A stretch of 64,000 nucleotides of DNA, from assembly GCF_050268245.1 (NCBI RefSeq), contig NZ_JBNNGK010000003.1:310001-374000 (forward strand), written 5' to 3'. The stretch is from JBNNGK01 sp050268245 (GTDB lineage Bacteria > Pseudomonadota > Gammaproteobacteria > Enterobacterales > Enterobacteriaceae). The first letter of the stretch is position 1; every line of letters begins with the position of its first letter. Made by a program: the position numbers and the translations under genes. Shown in pieces: positions 19,201 through 30,500 of the stretch. Below the pieces are notes generated by a model. That model saw only the letters and a program-made list of their open reading frames with translations, was not told the origin of the DNA and did not search any database.

Positions 19201-20441
19201 CGACCTATTTAATGGTCGGTGCTCTGGGCGAAACGGGGGAGCAGCTTTGCCGGGTTTTAGGGCAGAACTATCAGGCAGAGTTGGTGATTTTCTCTCGCCG
19301 CCCAGAAAGCCAGGTAGCGCCGGTTCTGATGCGCATCCGAGCCTCTGGCGCCCGGGTTATTTATCATGCTGTCGATATTCTGGACATGGGCCAGATTAGC
19401 CAGGCGATGCAGCAGCTGAAATCTGAAGGCATCACCCTCCACGGGGTTGTGCAGTTGGCCCGACAGGTGAGCGACGGTTCTATTGTGAATAAGCCTTGGG
19501 ATGCGTTTCGACAAACGCTGGCGGCGAAGGTCTCAGGTACCCTGAACATCGACGCGGCAACGGCCAATGAACCGTTGGCGTTTTTCATGATGTTTTCTTC
19601 CGTTGCCGCGTTCGGCATTCAAGGATCTCCGGATTACGCCTATTCCGCCGCGTTCCAGAACGCGTTTGCCCGATACCGGCAAAAACGGGTCGCCCAGAAA
19701 CAACGGCATGGGCTCACGGCATCCATTTGCTGGGGGCAATGGGAAACTGACGGCGCCGTTGATGCCGAGCGGCTACCTGCACGTTTGGCACATCTGGTGC
19801 GGCAGGGTATGGGCAGCATTAACGCCTCGGCGGCGGTACGGCAGATACAAGCCGGTCTTGCAGAGGGGGCCACAGCCTTGGTTGCCGTGACCGATCGCGA
19901 CAAGGCGAGAGTGCTGTTGGGGTTTGACGAACAGCAGACGCTTACCGTAAACGTCGATCGGGCGCACGCGACGGCAGAAGCGGTGCGACAAAACATCGAA
20001 CGCTATCGACTGGGGGTATTAACGCCAACGGCGTTTGCGGATTATCTCTCTACCTTGTCCTTGCAGGATCTGCCGGCCGAGTTGCAACAAGAGGTTGGGG
20101 CCGCGATTGCGACGGCGCTGAATGAGCCTGCCACCAACACGGCGCCCATCGAAGCAGTCAAAGATGTCGGCGGGGCGACGCAGAGAGAAGGTGACGGCGA
20201 ACTGCGTAACGTGCTGGCCTTCGGGATCGAGAAAGTCATGAAGCTGGGCGACGATCTTGACTGGGATAAACCCCTGCAGGACTACGGGATGGACTCGATT
20301 ATCGCCATGCAGCTGAGCACCACATTGGAAAAACAGATGAAATTTCCCGTGCAGCCGAATTGGCTGATCGATCATCCGACCCCCAACTTATTGATGAAAA
20401 AGTTGCGTGAACAGGTTGGCGCAAGAGGGAACCGGTTATGA
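13212..20441 (+). CDS. oocL: OocL-like trans-AT PKS (ACP-KS-ACP-ACP-KS-KR-ACP)
   Basis: 2,409 residues; ATG at 13212 preceded by AGAAGG at 13198-13203. Domains: ACP (S90) that completes the module begun in OocJ; KS at 213-645 (C381, HGTGT and KSNIGH present); ACP doublet with S937 and S1050, both followed by Trp at +6 (DSIVGAEW, DSIIGAEW), which predicts beta-branching; KS at 1136-1555 (C1303); KR at about 1750-2205; ACP (S2362) at the C terminus. No AT domain. The KR is unusual: its nucleotide loop is VGALGETG instead of GGxGGLG, and the YxxxN motif reads YAYSA, so the Asn is missing while Lys, Ser and Tyr are present. The stop overlaps the oocM start by ATGA, implying translational coupling. 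The terminal ACP probably hands its chain to the KS0-ACP unit opening OocN. Confidence 0.85.
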   Translation: MTGKDNNTHDLHESARNALEAELMQSVRKPMPTDANSARAAVEWPLAAAVGDGHRQALRKEVLSIFSMILKLPAEKIDSEEKISTYGVDSIVITEIMGRIAGALCVSLSAAIFFEARNIEELTDIIMTRFGQNVAARYECSPVRSDDSRSAALAAGQRRGPAAAADIAAGEKSARHLQALLAKSHQLKRQRERRAAPGDEARPIGVPANGRYEPIAIIGMSGIFAQSSSVEALQRHLYQGRDCISEIPKERWDWKAIYGNPKDGELTNVKYAGFIQDVDKFDPGFFGISPREAQTMDPQHRLFIESAWQLIESSGYAPSSLAGKKVGVFAGINLQDYAETVLNAQSRDIVELTAIPHMFCPNRLSYLLDVHGPSEIIDTACSSSLVAIHRAVMSIQHGDCDMAITGGANLILSPKMHILYSKAEMICEDGRCKTFSDQANGYARGEGVGVVMLKRLSAAQADKDRILGVIIGSAENHGGAATSLMAPNPNAQAQLIRDAHRKSGVDPRSITYIECHGTGTPLGDPIEVNGLKTAFKNLYQEHGLHSTAAKHCALGSVKSNIGHTETAAGVAGVIKVLLAMQDEYLPKSLHCQNLNPLLELEESPFYVLQEGQTWQRPTIGDAQQPLRAGVSSFGAGGANAHLVIEEYRQEPDEPLSLVLEPEIIVLSAKNSERLQVYAQHLTQYVAQNSAYVATHFKQFAYTLQTARDAMPVRAAFVAEDAASLLRQLTLLAQKTPAAASDEAIFVNNEGAERASHADAQDIARWWQNRQLNEVARAWVATGAVDWRQLYAGRHYPRLALPTYPFDRRRYWIKDTQPQPTVNVAAIQPAKEPMKRASHSEKIRLQPLKSKKDANPPVAVGGDAASAQAWRRDERGELHQDHEYNGAATVNGNGSPRSGERPLESVTEALRTSLARALCCAEADIHLDRSFAEMGLDSIVGAEWVHDINRQLGSALSATRLYDYSSVRQLAQFIALSGVPEPRHAGDKPRHDGRQTIAPSAVAASARSAERQREPAAAIAPLLKASLADALYITVEDIQNDRAFSALGLDSIIGAEWINEINKTLGTDLSATRLYDYPNIQALAEYIASQSDGATPRPKPNAAVSAPEDACPEVLKPAAPVASARSEETAIPHRRQEKIAIIGMASRYPDADNLAQYWDNLANGRNAVREVPKARWDVDQYFDADRRAEGKVYCKWLGALTDIDCFDPLFFSISPAEAEGMDPQHRLFLQEGYKAFEDAGYSPEELSHQNCGVYMGIMSYEYAHLMLNSPRPLSGTGNSFAIGAARIPYFLNLKGPAIPVDTACSSSLVATHLAVTALQNEEIDLALVGGVSLYLMPETYMGMCSAGMLSPEGQCKAFDDAADGFVPGEGAGCLVLKRLSQAEADGDHIYGVIIGSGINQDGKTNGITAPSVNSQIELEREVYRKSQINPDSISYVETHGTGTKLGDPIELEALTSVFREHTSRKRFCGLGSVKSNIGHASAASGMASVHKTLLSMKHRQLAPSLHFIKPNQHVNFEDSPFYVNTQFQPWRHDENQPRRAAVSAFGYSGTNAHMVIEEYLSPSVAEAAEEKPNVIALSAMRADRLPLMAKNLLAWIQGEQTAGHSVDLNRLAYTLLRGRQAMTERLAFVATSVGDLQEKLGRFIAGDIAAPPFFRETVNGNPPVLERHQCVNPADLHVLAAAWAAGAPLPWDLLYPHPAEGAERRFPQRISLPTYPFYRQPCWFEEVDTGVSPVLSSDATGTGLAEEETPWLRATEAWVDLNAHEDTPWVDCIEANRDRQILVLDQTAADYRSVEQVCQHIQQITDNTQPLWDVRHIALPKEALTAEAERATLQEAFSAAIPHPDKPLAIFLFLPDSPDAEAEYGLRLAYLCVQAVQAVARLNPVQFYCCHRADYDRGLTTAAVQYEALCGLLRSAILETVGHSYRNVIFSPQTAHRETALQLMQTWLCDGMTAPEAGRQTQAISASTVRFSGGRQYALRVSESERPETAEARFRTGATYLMVGALGETGEQLCRVLGQNYQAELVIFSRRPESQVAPVLMRIRASGARVIYHAVDILDMGQISQAMQQLKSEGITLHGVVQLARQVSDGSIVNKPWDAFRQTLAAKVSGTLNIDAATANEPLAFFMMFSSVAAFGIQGSPDYAYSAAFQNAFARYRQKRVAQKQRHGLTASICWGQWETDGAVDAERLPARLAHLVRQGMGSINASAAVRQIQAGLAEGATALVAVTDRDKARVLLGFDEQQTLTVNVDRAHATAEAVRQNIERYRLGVLTPTAFADYLSTLSLQDLPAELQQEVGAAIATALNEPATNTAPIEAVKDVGGATQREGDGELRNVLAFGIEKVMKLGDDLDWDKPLQDYGMDSIIAMQLSTTLEKQMKFPVQPNWLIDHPTPNLLMKKLREQVGARGNRL

Positions 20442-21571
20442 ATACGCTGAATCAAAAGCTGGAAAATTTTTTCTCCGGTTACCACACCTCAGAGACCGAA
20501 GCGCGGAACGGCAAGCCTGAGACAGACGTTTCTTTTAGCTATCTGTTTTTTTCTGATGTTCGCAAAGATGTCTCGGATCGGGATAAATATCGTTTTGCCC
20601 GCGAGCTTGTTGAGTTTGCCGATCAGGCCGGGTTTGAATCGGTTTGCTTCCCTGAGCGTCACTTCTATGAATTTGGTTCTATTTACGCCAATAACGCTAT
20701 CGCTGCGGCTTATTTTGCGCCGCTGACTAAAAACGTGCGCCTGCGTTCAGCCGCCGTGACCAATACGCTGCACCATCCGGTCGAGATCGTCGAAAACTGG
20801 GCGATGGTGGATATTCTCTCAGACGGTCGGGTTGAACTGGGTATTGGCAGCGGCTGGAACAAAGCGGACTTTATCCTGTCACCTGAGACTTATGACGATC
20901 GGGCTAAAATACGCGACCAGCGGATCCCGGTTATTCAACAGCTCTGGCGCGGTGAAACCGTAGATTTTCCCGGCCCCGGCGGGGAGCGTTTCCCAACGGT
21001 CGTGTATCCGCGCCCGATTCAAAAAGAGGTCGCCATTTGGTACTTCAGCATCTCGGAACCGGGTTTTCGCTATGCGGGGCTGCAAGGGTATAACGTCTTC
21101 GGCATGCTGCATGGGATAGACCTGCACGAGTTCGGCAAGTATGTGAGCAGCTACCGAGCTGCCCGCGCCGAAGCGGGGTTGGATCCTCTGAGCGGCCGGG
21201 TGACGCTGATGATGCACACCTTCGTTCATCCGGACATGGAATGGGTACAGCGGGTGGTCTGCGAACCGTTCAAGGCTTATATCCGTAGCAGCATTATTCC
21301 CCAGATGAAAGCCAGAGATAAGCATTTCGATAACAGCCAAATTGATCACATTCTTGATTACGCCTATGCGCGTTTTTTCAAAACCGGCGGCATATTCGGC
21401 CCGCTTGACGAATGCCAGAAACAAATTGATTTGGCGGTGGCGTGCGGCGTCAATGAAATTGCCTTTCTTCAGGACTTCGGCATGGATTACGCCTCCGTCA
21501 AAAACGCCCTTGGTTATTTGCAGCAATTAGTTGAACTTAATCTCAAGCGGGAGAAGTCTTTTTATGAGTAA
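20438..21571 (+). CDS. oocM: OocM-like FMN-dependent luciferase-family monooxygenase
   Basis: 377 residues, ATG preceded by GAGGG at 20425-20429. It belongs to the bacterial luciferase-like (LLM) superfamily, in the subgroup embedded in or next to PKS and NRPS lines. Signatures: an N-terminal strand with SYLFFSD, then PERHFYEFG near residue 72, and TNTLHHPVEIVENWAMVD followed by GIGSGW around 107-140. It uses reduced flavin supplied by a separate reductase, so no NADPH motif is expected. It overlaps oocL by 4 bases and oocN by 8, placing it exactly at the junction with a non-elongating KS0-ACP unit. Work on the Serratia oocydin PKS described a module that alpha-hydroxylates the growing chain; location makes OocM its likely oxygenase here, which is inference from synteny and recalled literature. 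F420-dependent chemistry is a less likely alternative. Confidence 0.8.
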   Translation: MNTLNQKLENFFSGYHTSETEARNGKPETDVSFSYLFFSDVRKDVSDRDKYRFARELVEFADQAGFESVCFPERHFYEFGSIYANNAIAAAYFAPLTKNVRLRSAAVTNTLHHPVEIVENWAMVDILSDGRVELGIGSGWNKADFILSPETYDDRAKIRDQRIPVIQQLWRGETVDFPGPGGERFPTVVYPRPIQKEVAIWYFSISEPGFRYAGLQGYNVFGMLHGIDLHEFGKYVSSYRAARAEAGLDPLSGRVTLMMHTFVHPDMEWVQRVVCEPFKAYIRSSIIPQMKARDKHFDNSQIDHILDYAYARFFKTGGIFGPLDECQKQIDLAVACGVNEIAFLQDFGMDYASVKNALGYLQQLVELNLKREKSFYE

Positions 21572-24500
21572 GCAAGCAGCACAATTATCTTTCATTGCGC
21601 AGTGGATTAATAATCATAAAACTGCTTCTTCAGATTCGGCATCAACGCTGTTGGCTGCAAACGGGAATATCGAGCCTTTGGCGATTACCGGCCTGGCGGG
21701 ATATTTCCCGCAGTGTATGAGCATTGCTGAGTTATGGCGGCATCTCGATGCCGACGATACGTTGATCACCACATTGCCGGCGCAACGCGAAGCATGGTAT
21801 CGGCAAGGGGAGGCCGAGGGAGAAACGCCGTGGTCGGTGCTCGCAGGCGGATTTATTCCCGATATCGCCTCTTTTGATGCGGCAAAGTTCGGTATCTTAC
21901 CGATCGAAGCCGAAGAGATGGACCCGCGGCAACGTCTGTTGCTGATGTCAACCTATCACACGCTGGAAGACGCCGGCCTTGTTCCCGCCTCCCTGAGCAA
22001 AACGCAGACCGGCGTATTTATCGGCTGCGAATCCAATGAGTATGCCGCGCTGATGGCGCGCCACGGTTATCGGCCCGAGTTCGGCCTGACGCAGGCCGAC
22101 AGCATGATAGCCAACCGGATTTCTTACCAGTTTGATTTGGCCGGGCCCAGTGAGTTAATCAATGCGACCTGCGCCGGGTTCGCCGTCGCGCTTCACCGCG
22201 CCACTTTGGCGCTCAGAGCCGGCATCATTGATCGGGCCATTGTCGGCGCAGCCAATATCATGCTGGTTCCGGACGTGACCAACCGATTGAATGACGCCAG
22301 CCAGCTCACTCACCGTGGGCAGGTACTCTCTTTCGGCGAAAATGGGGATGGATTCATTCGATCCGAAGGGGTCGGCACCTTGCTTTTGGAACGTCTGGCG
22401 GACGTTGAGAAGGCCGGGCGACGGGTCTATGCCGTCGTCAAGCATACCCGGGTTAACTTCAACGGGCAAGGCGGTGTATCGATGGCGTCGCCGAATACGG
22501 ATGCGCATTGTGAACTGATCAAAGACTGCTACCGTGAAGCCGCTATTGACCCACGCAGCGTGTCTTACATTGAAGCCCAGGGCATGGGGCTACCGGTAGC
22601 GGACATTGCCGAATGGACGGCGTTCAACCGGGCGCTGAGCCAGCTTTGCGATGAACAGGGGCTGGCGTTCGAGCCGGGTTATTGCCGGGTCAGCAGCTTG
22701 AAACCCCTGCTGGGGCACATGCATTCCGCCTCGTCACTGGGCGCCTTGTTCAAAGTCATCCGTAGTCTGCAAACCGATAAAATTCATAAAATACCGGGTT
22801 TTGAACAGCCGAATGACTATTGCGATACGCAAGACACCCCCTGTGTTTTTGCGAAAGAAACGCAGGCCTGGCCGGCAGGTGAACATCCCAGGATCGCAGC
22901 GATTCATAGCTACGGCTCCGGCGGCAATAATGCTCATATCCTGATTGAAGAATATCGCGGCGCTCACCCTGCGGGTGCCGAGTTTCCGGCGGCGTCGCCC
23001 CATTATGCCTTCGCCCGGGAATATTGCTGGTTCCAGCCCAGTGCGCGGCCAGCCCAAACCGAACGCATCCCTGACGCCCGGCGCCTGACCGAGGCTGAAG
23101 CCGACGTGCGCGCGACAATCGCGCGCCTGCTGGGCATGAAGGGCGCGGACGACGAAGCCTGTCGGCAGGCATTTACCGATCTCGGCCTTGACTCCGTCTC
23201 TGTTGCCGCCTTCGTCAGCCGACTGATGGCGGCGTACCCGGTTAAAGTGCGGCGTTCGGATTTGTTCAGTTACACCACGCCGGCGGCGTTAGCGCGTGTG
23301 GTTGCCGAACGCATGCAGAGCGGCGCGGCGGCGAAAGCACCGCGCCAAACCGCCGTTGCGCCGCGTTCGGCGCAGAGCGGCAATGGCGACATCGCCATTA
23401 TCGGCATCGATATCAAGGTCGCCGGGGCAGAGAATGCGGCAGAATTTTGGCAAATGCTGCGAGAGGGCCGCAGCAGTATTGGGCCGGTGCCGCAATGGCG
23501 GCGGCAGCGCGAAGACCTGCAAATGAAAACCTCCCGGGGCGGTTTCATGGCGCATATCGATCGCTTTGACCCGCTGTTTTTTAAGATTTCGCCGCGGGAA
23601 GCCCACCATATGGATCCCCATCATCGCTTGCTGTTGCAGTCCGCATGGCGAGCGATTGAAGATGCCGGTTATGACCCGCATGCATGGTGCGGGCAACAGC
23701 ACGGCATTTTTGTCGGCATGGAAGAATCAGATTACCCATTGACCGAACACTCTGCGATTACCTCTGTGCATACGGGAACGGCGCCGGCGCGTATCGGTTA
23801 CTTCCTTGATACTAAAGGCCCTCTGTTGGCTATCGGCACCGCCTGTTCCTCTTCGTTGGTTGCCCTGCATTATGCCTGCCAGAGTATTTTGAACGGAGAA
23901 AGTGAATTGGCGTTGGCCGGCGGGTGCAATCTGATCTGCCAGCCGGAGCGTCTGTTGCACGGTTTGTCGCGGATGGGAGATATGCTCTCGCCAGACGGCG
24001 CCTGCTATGCGTTTGATCACCGCGCCAACGGCATGGTGGTCGGCGAAGGGGGCGCGACGGTGGTGTTAAAACGCCATGAGGACGCATTGCGAGATGGCGA
24101 TGATGTTTACGCCATTATCAAAGGCAGCGCAATTAACTATGACGGCAAAACCAATGGCCTGACGGCGCCCAGCGGCGTTCGCCAGAGTGAGCTTTACGCA
24201 CAGGTTTATCGGCAAAGCGGCGTTTCTCCCGATCGGATAGACTATGTTGTCAGCCATGGCACCGGCACCCTGTTAGGGGATCCCGTTGAGTGCAATGCGC
24301 TGATCGATGCCTTCCAGCGCGAAGGGGTGCAGAAGAAGCAGTATTGCGCGTTAACCTCGCCGAAAACCAATATTGGCCATACGCAGGCCGCGTCCGGGAT
24401 CGTGAACGTCATCACGGCGGCGTTGGCGTTGAAACAGCGAGAAATCCCGCCGTCGCTGAACTATACCCAGCCCAATGCGGATATTGATTTTGCCGACAGC

Positions 24501-27500
24501 CCTTTCTATGTGAATACCGAACTCAAACGCTGGGATCGGGAGCGGCGTTTCGCGGCGGTCAGTTCTTTCGGCCACACGGGCACCAATGCCCACCTGGTAC
24601 TGCAGAACGCAGAGGCGCCGGTGAAGCGCCTGGAGGAGCAATCAGGCCGCCATGAGCCGTATCTGATGGTGTTATCCGCTAAAAGTGAAGCTCAGTTGAA
24701 ACAGATGGCGGCCAACCTGCTCGCCGCGGATGAACCGCACAGCATGCGCGATCTCGCTTATACCCTGCAAGTCGGGCGAACGTCGATGCCGCATCGTCTG
24801 GCGTTGTTTAGCGACGGCTGGCATAGCCTGCAGGAAGCGTTGGGGCAATATCTTGCCAGCGGGGCGGAAATAAGCGCTTCGCTCGATGTGTATTATGCCG
24901 ACGTATCGGGAACCGACCGTTCCGCCGCCGCGCAGGCATTGCTGCGTGACGAGGGAGGGACTCACGGGCTTCAAACCGGCCAGACGCCGCCTCTGGCGCG
25001 CCTGCAACTGGCCGCCTGGCTGCGCGGTGAGACGGTGGATTGGGCGGCGTTATATCGCGATGCCGCGCCGCGCAGGATGCACCTGCCGACGTATCCTTTC
25101 GCGGAGGAACGTTATTGGTTCGCCTCGATGGATGAGTTAAACGCTCTCGCGCCGCGTCGTGCGGCGGAGGCAGAGCAGAGTGACGCCGTTTGGATTGCTC
25201 GCGAAAGATGGCGGGAGCAGCCGCTGCCGGATGCCGTGAATCTCTGCGCCGGGCATTGCAACCGGCGCGTGATTTGCGTCCTTCCCGCCGCCGTTCAAAC
25301 GACGCTGGGGGCCGGCATTATGCAGATTGCAGGAGAGGGCTCACCGGCGCTGTTCCTGCATGCGGCGCAAACAGAAGCCGATGCCTGCAGCCGTTTCTTT
25401 GCGCAACTGAAGATGACTGCGCAAACGGCAGATGAACCTGAGTCGGTAAACGCGCTGTTGTGCGTCGTCGAACCTGAGACCGCGATGGACCAATTGGTGC
25501 CTCTGTTCCAGGGGGTGTTATCCAGCGGGCTCGAGGTCGGCCGTATTTTGATCGTCAGCGCCTTTACCGACGCTCTGGAGCGTTGTTACGCCGAGGCGTT
25601 GGTCGCTTTCGGCACCTCTTTGCGACGTGTTCTGCCGGAAGCAAACGTCTCGTTTGTCGGGTTCGACACGGCTCCGGGCGCTGAGCGCTGGCAGGGGGTA
25701 GCCGCATCGCTTCCCGCCGTCTGGGCTGAGCTGCAAAGCGAACCGGGCCAAAACGTGCTGTATCTCCAGGGCAAACGCCATGTGCTGGCGTACGAGCCGG
25801 TACAGATGGCCAGCGGAGCTCATGCCGTAAACAACGATGAAAACGTGAAAGCGGAAAGTTGTTTGAAAGTGGGCGGATGTTACCTGATTACCGGAGGGCT
25901 AGGTGGGTTGGGGAGGATATTTGCGCGCTATCTGTGCGAAAACTTTATGGCGAAGGTGATCTTGATTGGTCGTTCTCCGCTTGAGCCGGGTAAACAGGCG
26001 GAGTTACGCGCCATCGAACAACATGGCGGTCAGATTACCTACCTCCAGGCCGATGTGAGTGTGTTGTCGCAGATGGAGTCTCTGTTTGCAGACTGTCGGC
26101 GTCAGGGGATCAGGATTGACGGCATCTTGCATGCCGCAGGGGCGCAAACGCAGCAAACGCTGGCGGAGAAAGATCTCACCGGGGTTCATCAGGTGCTGGC
26201 GCCGAAAGTTCTGGGCGTTCAGGCGATTGATAACGCCTGGCAAAGCGTATTCGGGGCAGAACACGCGCTGGACTTTATCGTTTACTTCTCGTCCAGCGCC
26301 GCTATTTTCGGCGATTTTGGCGCCGGTGATTATGCCGTGGCGAATCGTTTCCAAATGGCTTACGCCAACAGCCGCCACCATGGCGTGCGGTCCGCCCGCA
26401 AGACGGTCGCTATCGGCTGGCCGGTGTGGGCAGACGGCGGCATGACGCAGGGTTCGGCCGAACGGGAGCAGGCGACGTCCTTTTACCTGAAAACCAGCGG
26501 CCAGCGCGCATTGCGCAGTGAAGAAGGGGTGAGGGTATTCGAACAGTTGCTCGCCGGCGAAGAGGGCGCGGCGCTGGTCATGGCCGGCCGGCCCGATGCG
26601 CTGCAACGCTTGCTGGCGGGAGGACAGCGCCAACAGCGCGCGAAAAATCGACCGGCAGACACCTCCGTTTACCCCCCTGAAATGAAAGGTCTGACGGTTG
26701 AACAGTGCGTGCTTTGGGAATTGCAGCAGACGGTGAGCGATATTTTAAGCATTGAGCGGCATCGTTTGCAGCATGACGTGAATCTGGCGGATTTCGGTTT
26801 TGATTCAATCAGCCTAGCGGAGTTTGCCGCCGCGCTCAGCCGGCGCTGGAAAATCGCTGTGTCGCCGGCTCTGTTTTTCGGGCATGCCACGCTGTCGCGG
26901 CTTAGCCAGTACTTTATGGCGACTCACGGGGCGTTAATGCACAGCTGTTACGGCTGTTCGCCAGGCGAGCGCGTGTCGGCAGACCCGAGCGTCCATGAGC
27001 TTCCTCCATCAGCCCGCAATCCGGGCATGCATACCCCGGCGTCGACGCCGTCTGCGCAGGAAGAGCCGATCGCGGTGATCGGCATGAGCGGCCGGTTCCC
27101 CGGCGCCCGCGACGTTGAAGAAATGTGGCGCTATCTGGCGGAGGGCAAATCGTCCGTCAGCCAGGTGAGCGAGGCGTATCTGCGCGGCCGTGACGAATCT
27201 TGCCGAGAGCATCGCAGCGCGTCGGCGCGCCAGCTGTGGTGCGGCGTCATGCCTGGCGTTGCGGAGTTTGACCCGTTGTTTTTTGAAATTTCGCCACGGG
27301 AAGCGCAGAACATGGACCCGGGCCAGCGCCAGCTTTTGCAGGAGACCTGGAAAGCGCTGGAGCATGCTGGTTATGGCGAACACTCGCTGCGACAGCACAG
27401 TATCGGTACGTTTGTCGGTGTCGAAGAGGGGGCCTATGGCCGTTTCACCGCGAGCGAGCAGGTTGAAATCACCGCCAATCATAACGGCATTCTGGCTTCG

Positions 27501-30500
27501 CGCCTGGCCTATTTCCTCGATCTGCATGGCCCGGTGCTGGCGATCAATACGGCCTGTTCATCCGGCTTGGTCGCAGCGCATCTGGCATGCGCCAGCCTGC
27601 GCAACCGGGAATGTGACACCGCATTGGCCGCCGGCGTCAGCCTGCAACTCTCGACGGAAGGTTTCGACATCATGGCGCGCTCAGGCATGCTGTCGGAGGA
27701 CGGCACCTGCTATACCTTCGATCAGCGCGCCAACGGCATGGTGCCGGGGGAAGCCGTCGTGGTGCTGGTGTTGAAACGGTTATCGCAGGCAGAGGCCGAT
27801 GGCGACCGAATCCATGGCCTGATCCGCGCCAGCGGCATCAACTATGATGGCAAGACTAACGGGATCACCGCTCCGAACGGCGTGGCGCAGGCCGATTTGC
27901 TCAAATCCGTGTATCAACGCGCCGGCATTAGCCCGGCGCAAATTGAGTATATCGTCACGCACGGCACGGGCACCCGCCTTGGCGACCCGGTTGAGATCAA
28001 TGCGCTGAATGAGGCGTTCAAAGCGCACACCGATAAACAGGCTTTTTGCGCTCTGACATCGACCAAAACGAATTTCGGTCATACTTTCGCCGCCTCGGGC
28101 CTTCTGAGCGCAGTGAGCTTGATTGAGGCTTTGCAGCGGCAAATCATTCCCGCAAGCCTCAACTGCCAACAGGAAAATGACTACATCACCTGGGCGGAGA
28201 GTCCTTTCTACGTTAATAAAACAGCCCGCGCCTGGCCGAGGGTGGCGGATAAACGAAGAATGGGGGCGGTGAGCGCTTTCGGCATGAGCGGCACCAATGC
28301 GCATCTTCTCATCGAGGAATATGCGCAGGCGCCTGCGGCGCCAGAGCAGCAACGCAGCCATTATCTGCTCTGCTTGTCCGCCAAGACCGAGGAGGCGCTC
28401 TATCTCAAGGCCGGCGATCTGATGTCGCATTTGCAAAGATCGGAAACCGAGAGTCAGAGTCTGGCGGCGATCAGCTATACGTTGCTCCGCGGCCGTAGCC
28501 ATTTCCGCTACCGCCTGGCTATCGTGGTCGCAGATCGCGAGGGCGCCATCGTTAGCCTGCAGCAGGCCGAACATGGGCAGCGCCCCAATCTGTTTCGCGG
28601 TAACGGTATCCCTCTGGGCTTCATCGGGCAGCCGGCCATTCAAAAACACGTCGATGCGTTGCTGCACCAATCACAACGCAGTGCAGGGCAGGAATATCAG
28701 GAGAATTTGTGCGCGCTGGCGGATTATTACTGCCAGGGATACGTGCTGAAAGGTGACGAGCTGTTGCCGGACGTGTCCCGTTGCGTTGTCTTGCCGGCTT
28801 ACCCCTTCGCCCGTGAACGCTGTTGGGCGGAGGGTGGTGCGTCATCGCCGGCGCGAAGCGCCGCCGCACACGGCGCGCTGCATCCGATGCTGCAGGAGAA
28901 TGCTTCAACGCTGGGGGAGCTGCGTTTTCGCGCTGAATTCAGCGGCGAAGAGTTTTTCCTCAAGGATCACCGGGTTTACGGGCAGAAAGTGTTGCCGGGC
29001 GTCTGCTATCTGGAAATGGCGCGTGCGGCTTATGCCAGCGCGGCCTCGCAGTCGGGTGCAACGCCTCAGCCGCTGCGCTTCAGCATGAAACAGGTTCTTT
29101 GGCTTCAGCCGGCGATCGCCGCACAACAGACCATGACTCTTTACGTCGGGCTGTGTGAGCAGAACGAAGGGCTTGTTGACTATCGGGTGTATTCGGAAAG
29201 CGAAGGACAGCAGCGGAGGATCCACAGCCAGGGCGTGATTGTGCCGCATCTGAATGACGCCATCCCGGCGCGCCGCTCGCTGGACGTGGAGCAGTTGAAA
29301 AGCCAGATGACCGACCCCGGCTATCTGCCGGCGCAGTGCTACCAAAGGTTCCGCAGCATGGGGCTCGAGTATGGCGAATCATTCCAATGCATTGAACAGT
29401 TGCTGACGGGAGATCGCCAAGTGTTGGCCAAAATTGCGCTGCCGAAAGCGGCAACCCTGCAGGGGCTCGGTTTGCACCCGAGTTTGATCGACGCCGCATT
29501 GCAAACCAGCCTGGGGCTGCATGGCTCTGAGCCGCGCCCCGACGCCGCCTATGTACCGTTTGCGCTGGAGCAGTTGGAGGTCTTTGGCAACATCGACACC
29601 CGGCTCTGGGTCTGGCTGCGGCTGGTCACAACCGATAACGCGGCGGATCCGCAAGTGCAAAAAATGGACGTCGATCTCTGCGATGAACGGGGGCATATCT
29701 GCGTGAGCTTGCGCGGCTTCTCGACCCGCATGCTGTCGGTAACTCACCCGTCTGAACAAGACGAGCCTGCGGTCGAGACGGCCGTTAGCTCACAGCGCAA
29801 AACGTTAAGCGGGACTGAATACTTCTTGCAAGATCACGGCGGGTTGTTGCCGGGCATGCTGTCGCTGGCGTGGATGAGCGAATTGGCGGCGGCGCATCTC
29901 CAGCCAGAAGATCCTCCGTCCGTCATTGGGCTCAAACAGGTGGTCTGGCGGCAACCCGTGGCGGTGGGTGTGCACGGAGCCGATATTGATTTGCACCTGA
30001 GCCGGGATCAACAAGGTTATCGCTGCACGGTCAGTTCGCAGGGCGCGATGCACGCGCAGGCCCGAGTGATGACCGTCTCAACCAGCGAACAGGTGCTTCA
30101 GCCGTTGCCGCTTGAAGAGATCGCGCAGCGCTGTCGGCAGCGCAGGGAACAGAGCGCCTGCGCCGAGTTTTTTGCGGCGGCGATCGGACCAAGGTTGCTC
30201 GGCATCACCCGCTATGACCAGGGGCATCAAGAAGCGTTGATCGCGCTGGAAACGCCGGGCGATGTTGACGGCGAGACGGTGGCGCTGCACCCAACCCTGA
30301 TGAACGGGGCCGTTTTGGCCGCGATCATGTTGTCCACCGGCGGCGAGCGGCAAAGCGATCGCCCGCTGATGCCGTTTGGCCTGGATGAACTGCGAGTCCA
30401 CCGGCCATTGCCGGGGAGCGTGTTGGCCTATATTCGCCAACACCCTTCAGAGAGCGGCTCTACGCAGCAGATCGTCAGTTGTGATATCTGGTTTACCGAT

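Noticed and set aside
21531..21563. Upstream TTG start for oocN
   Set aside because: The ATG at 21564 has a good GGGAGAAG site and gives the usual coupling with the oocM stop. The TTG lacks one.
27780..28670. Antisense open frame of 296 codons opposite oocN
   Set aside because: Lies opposite the end of a KS and its post-KS linker, which are clearly coding on the + strand.
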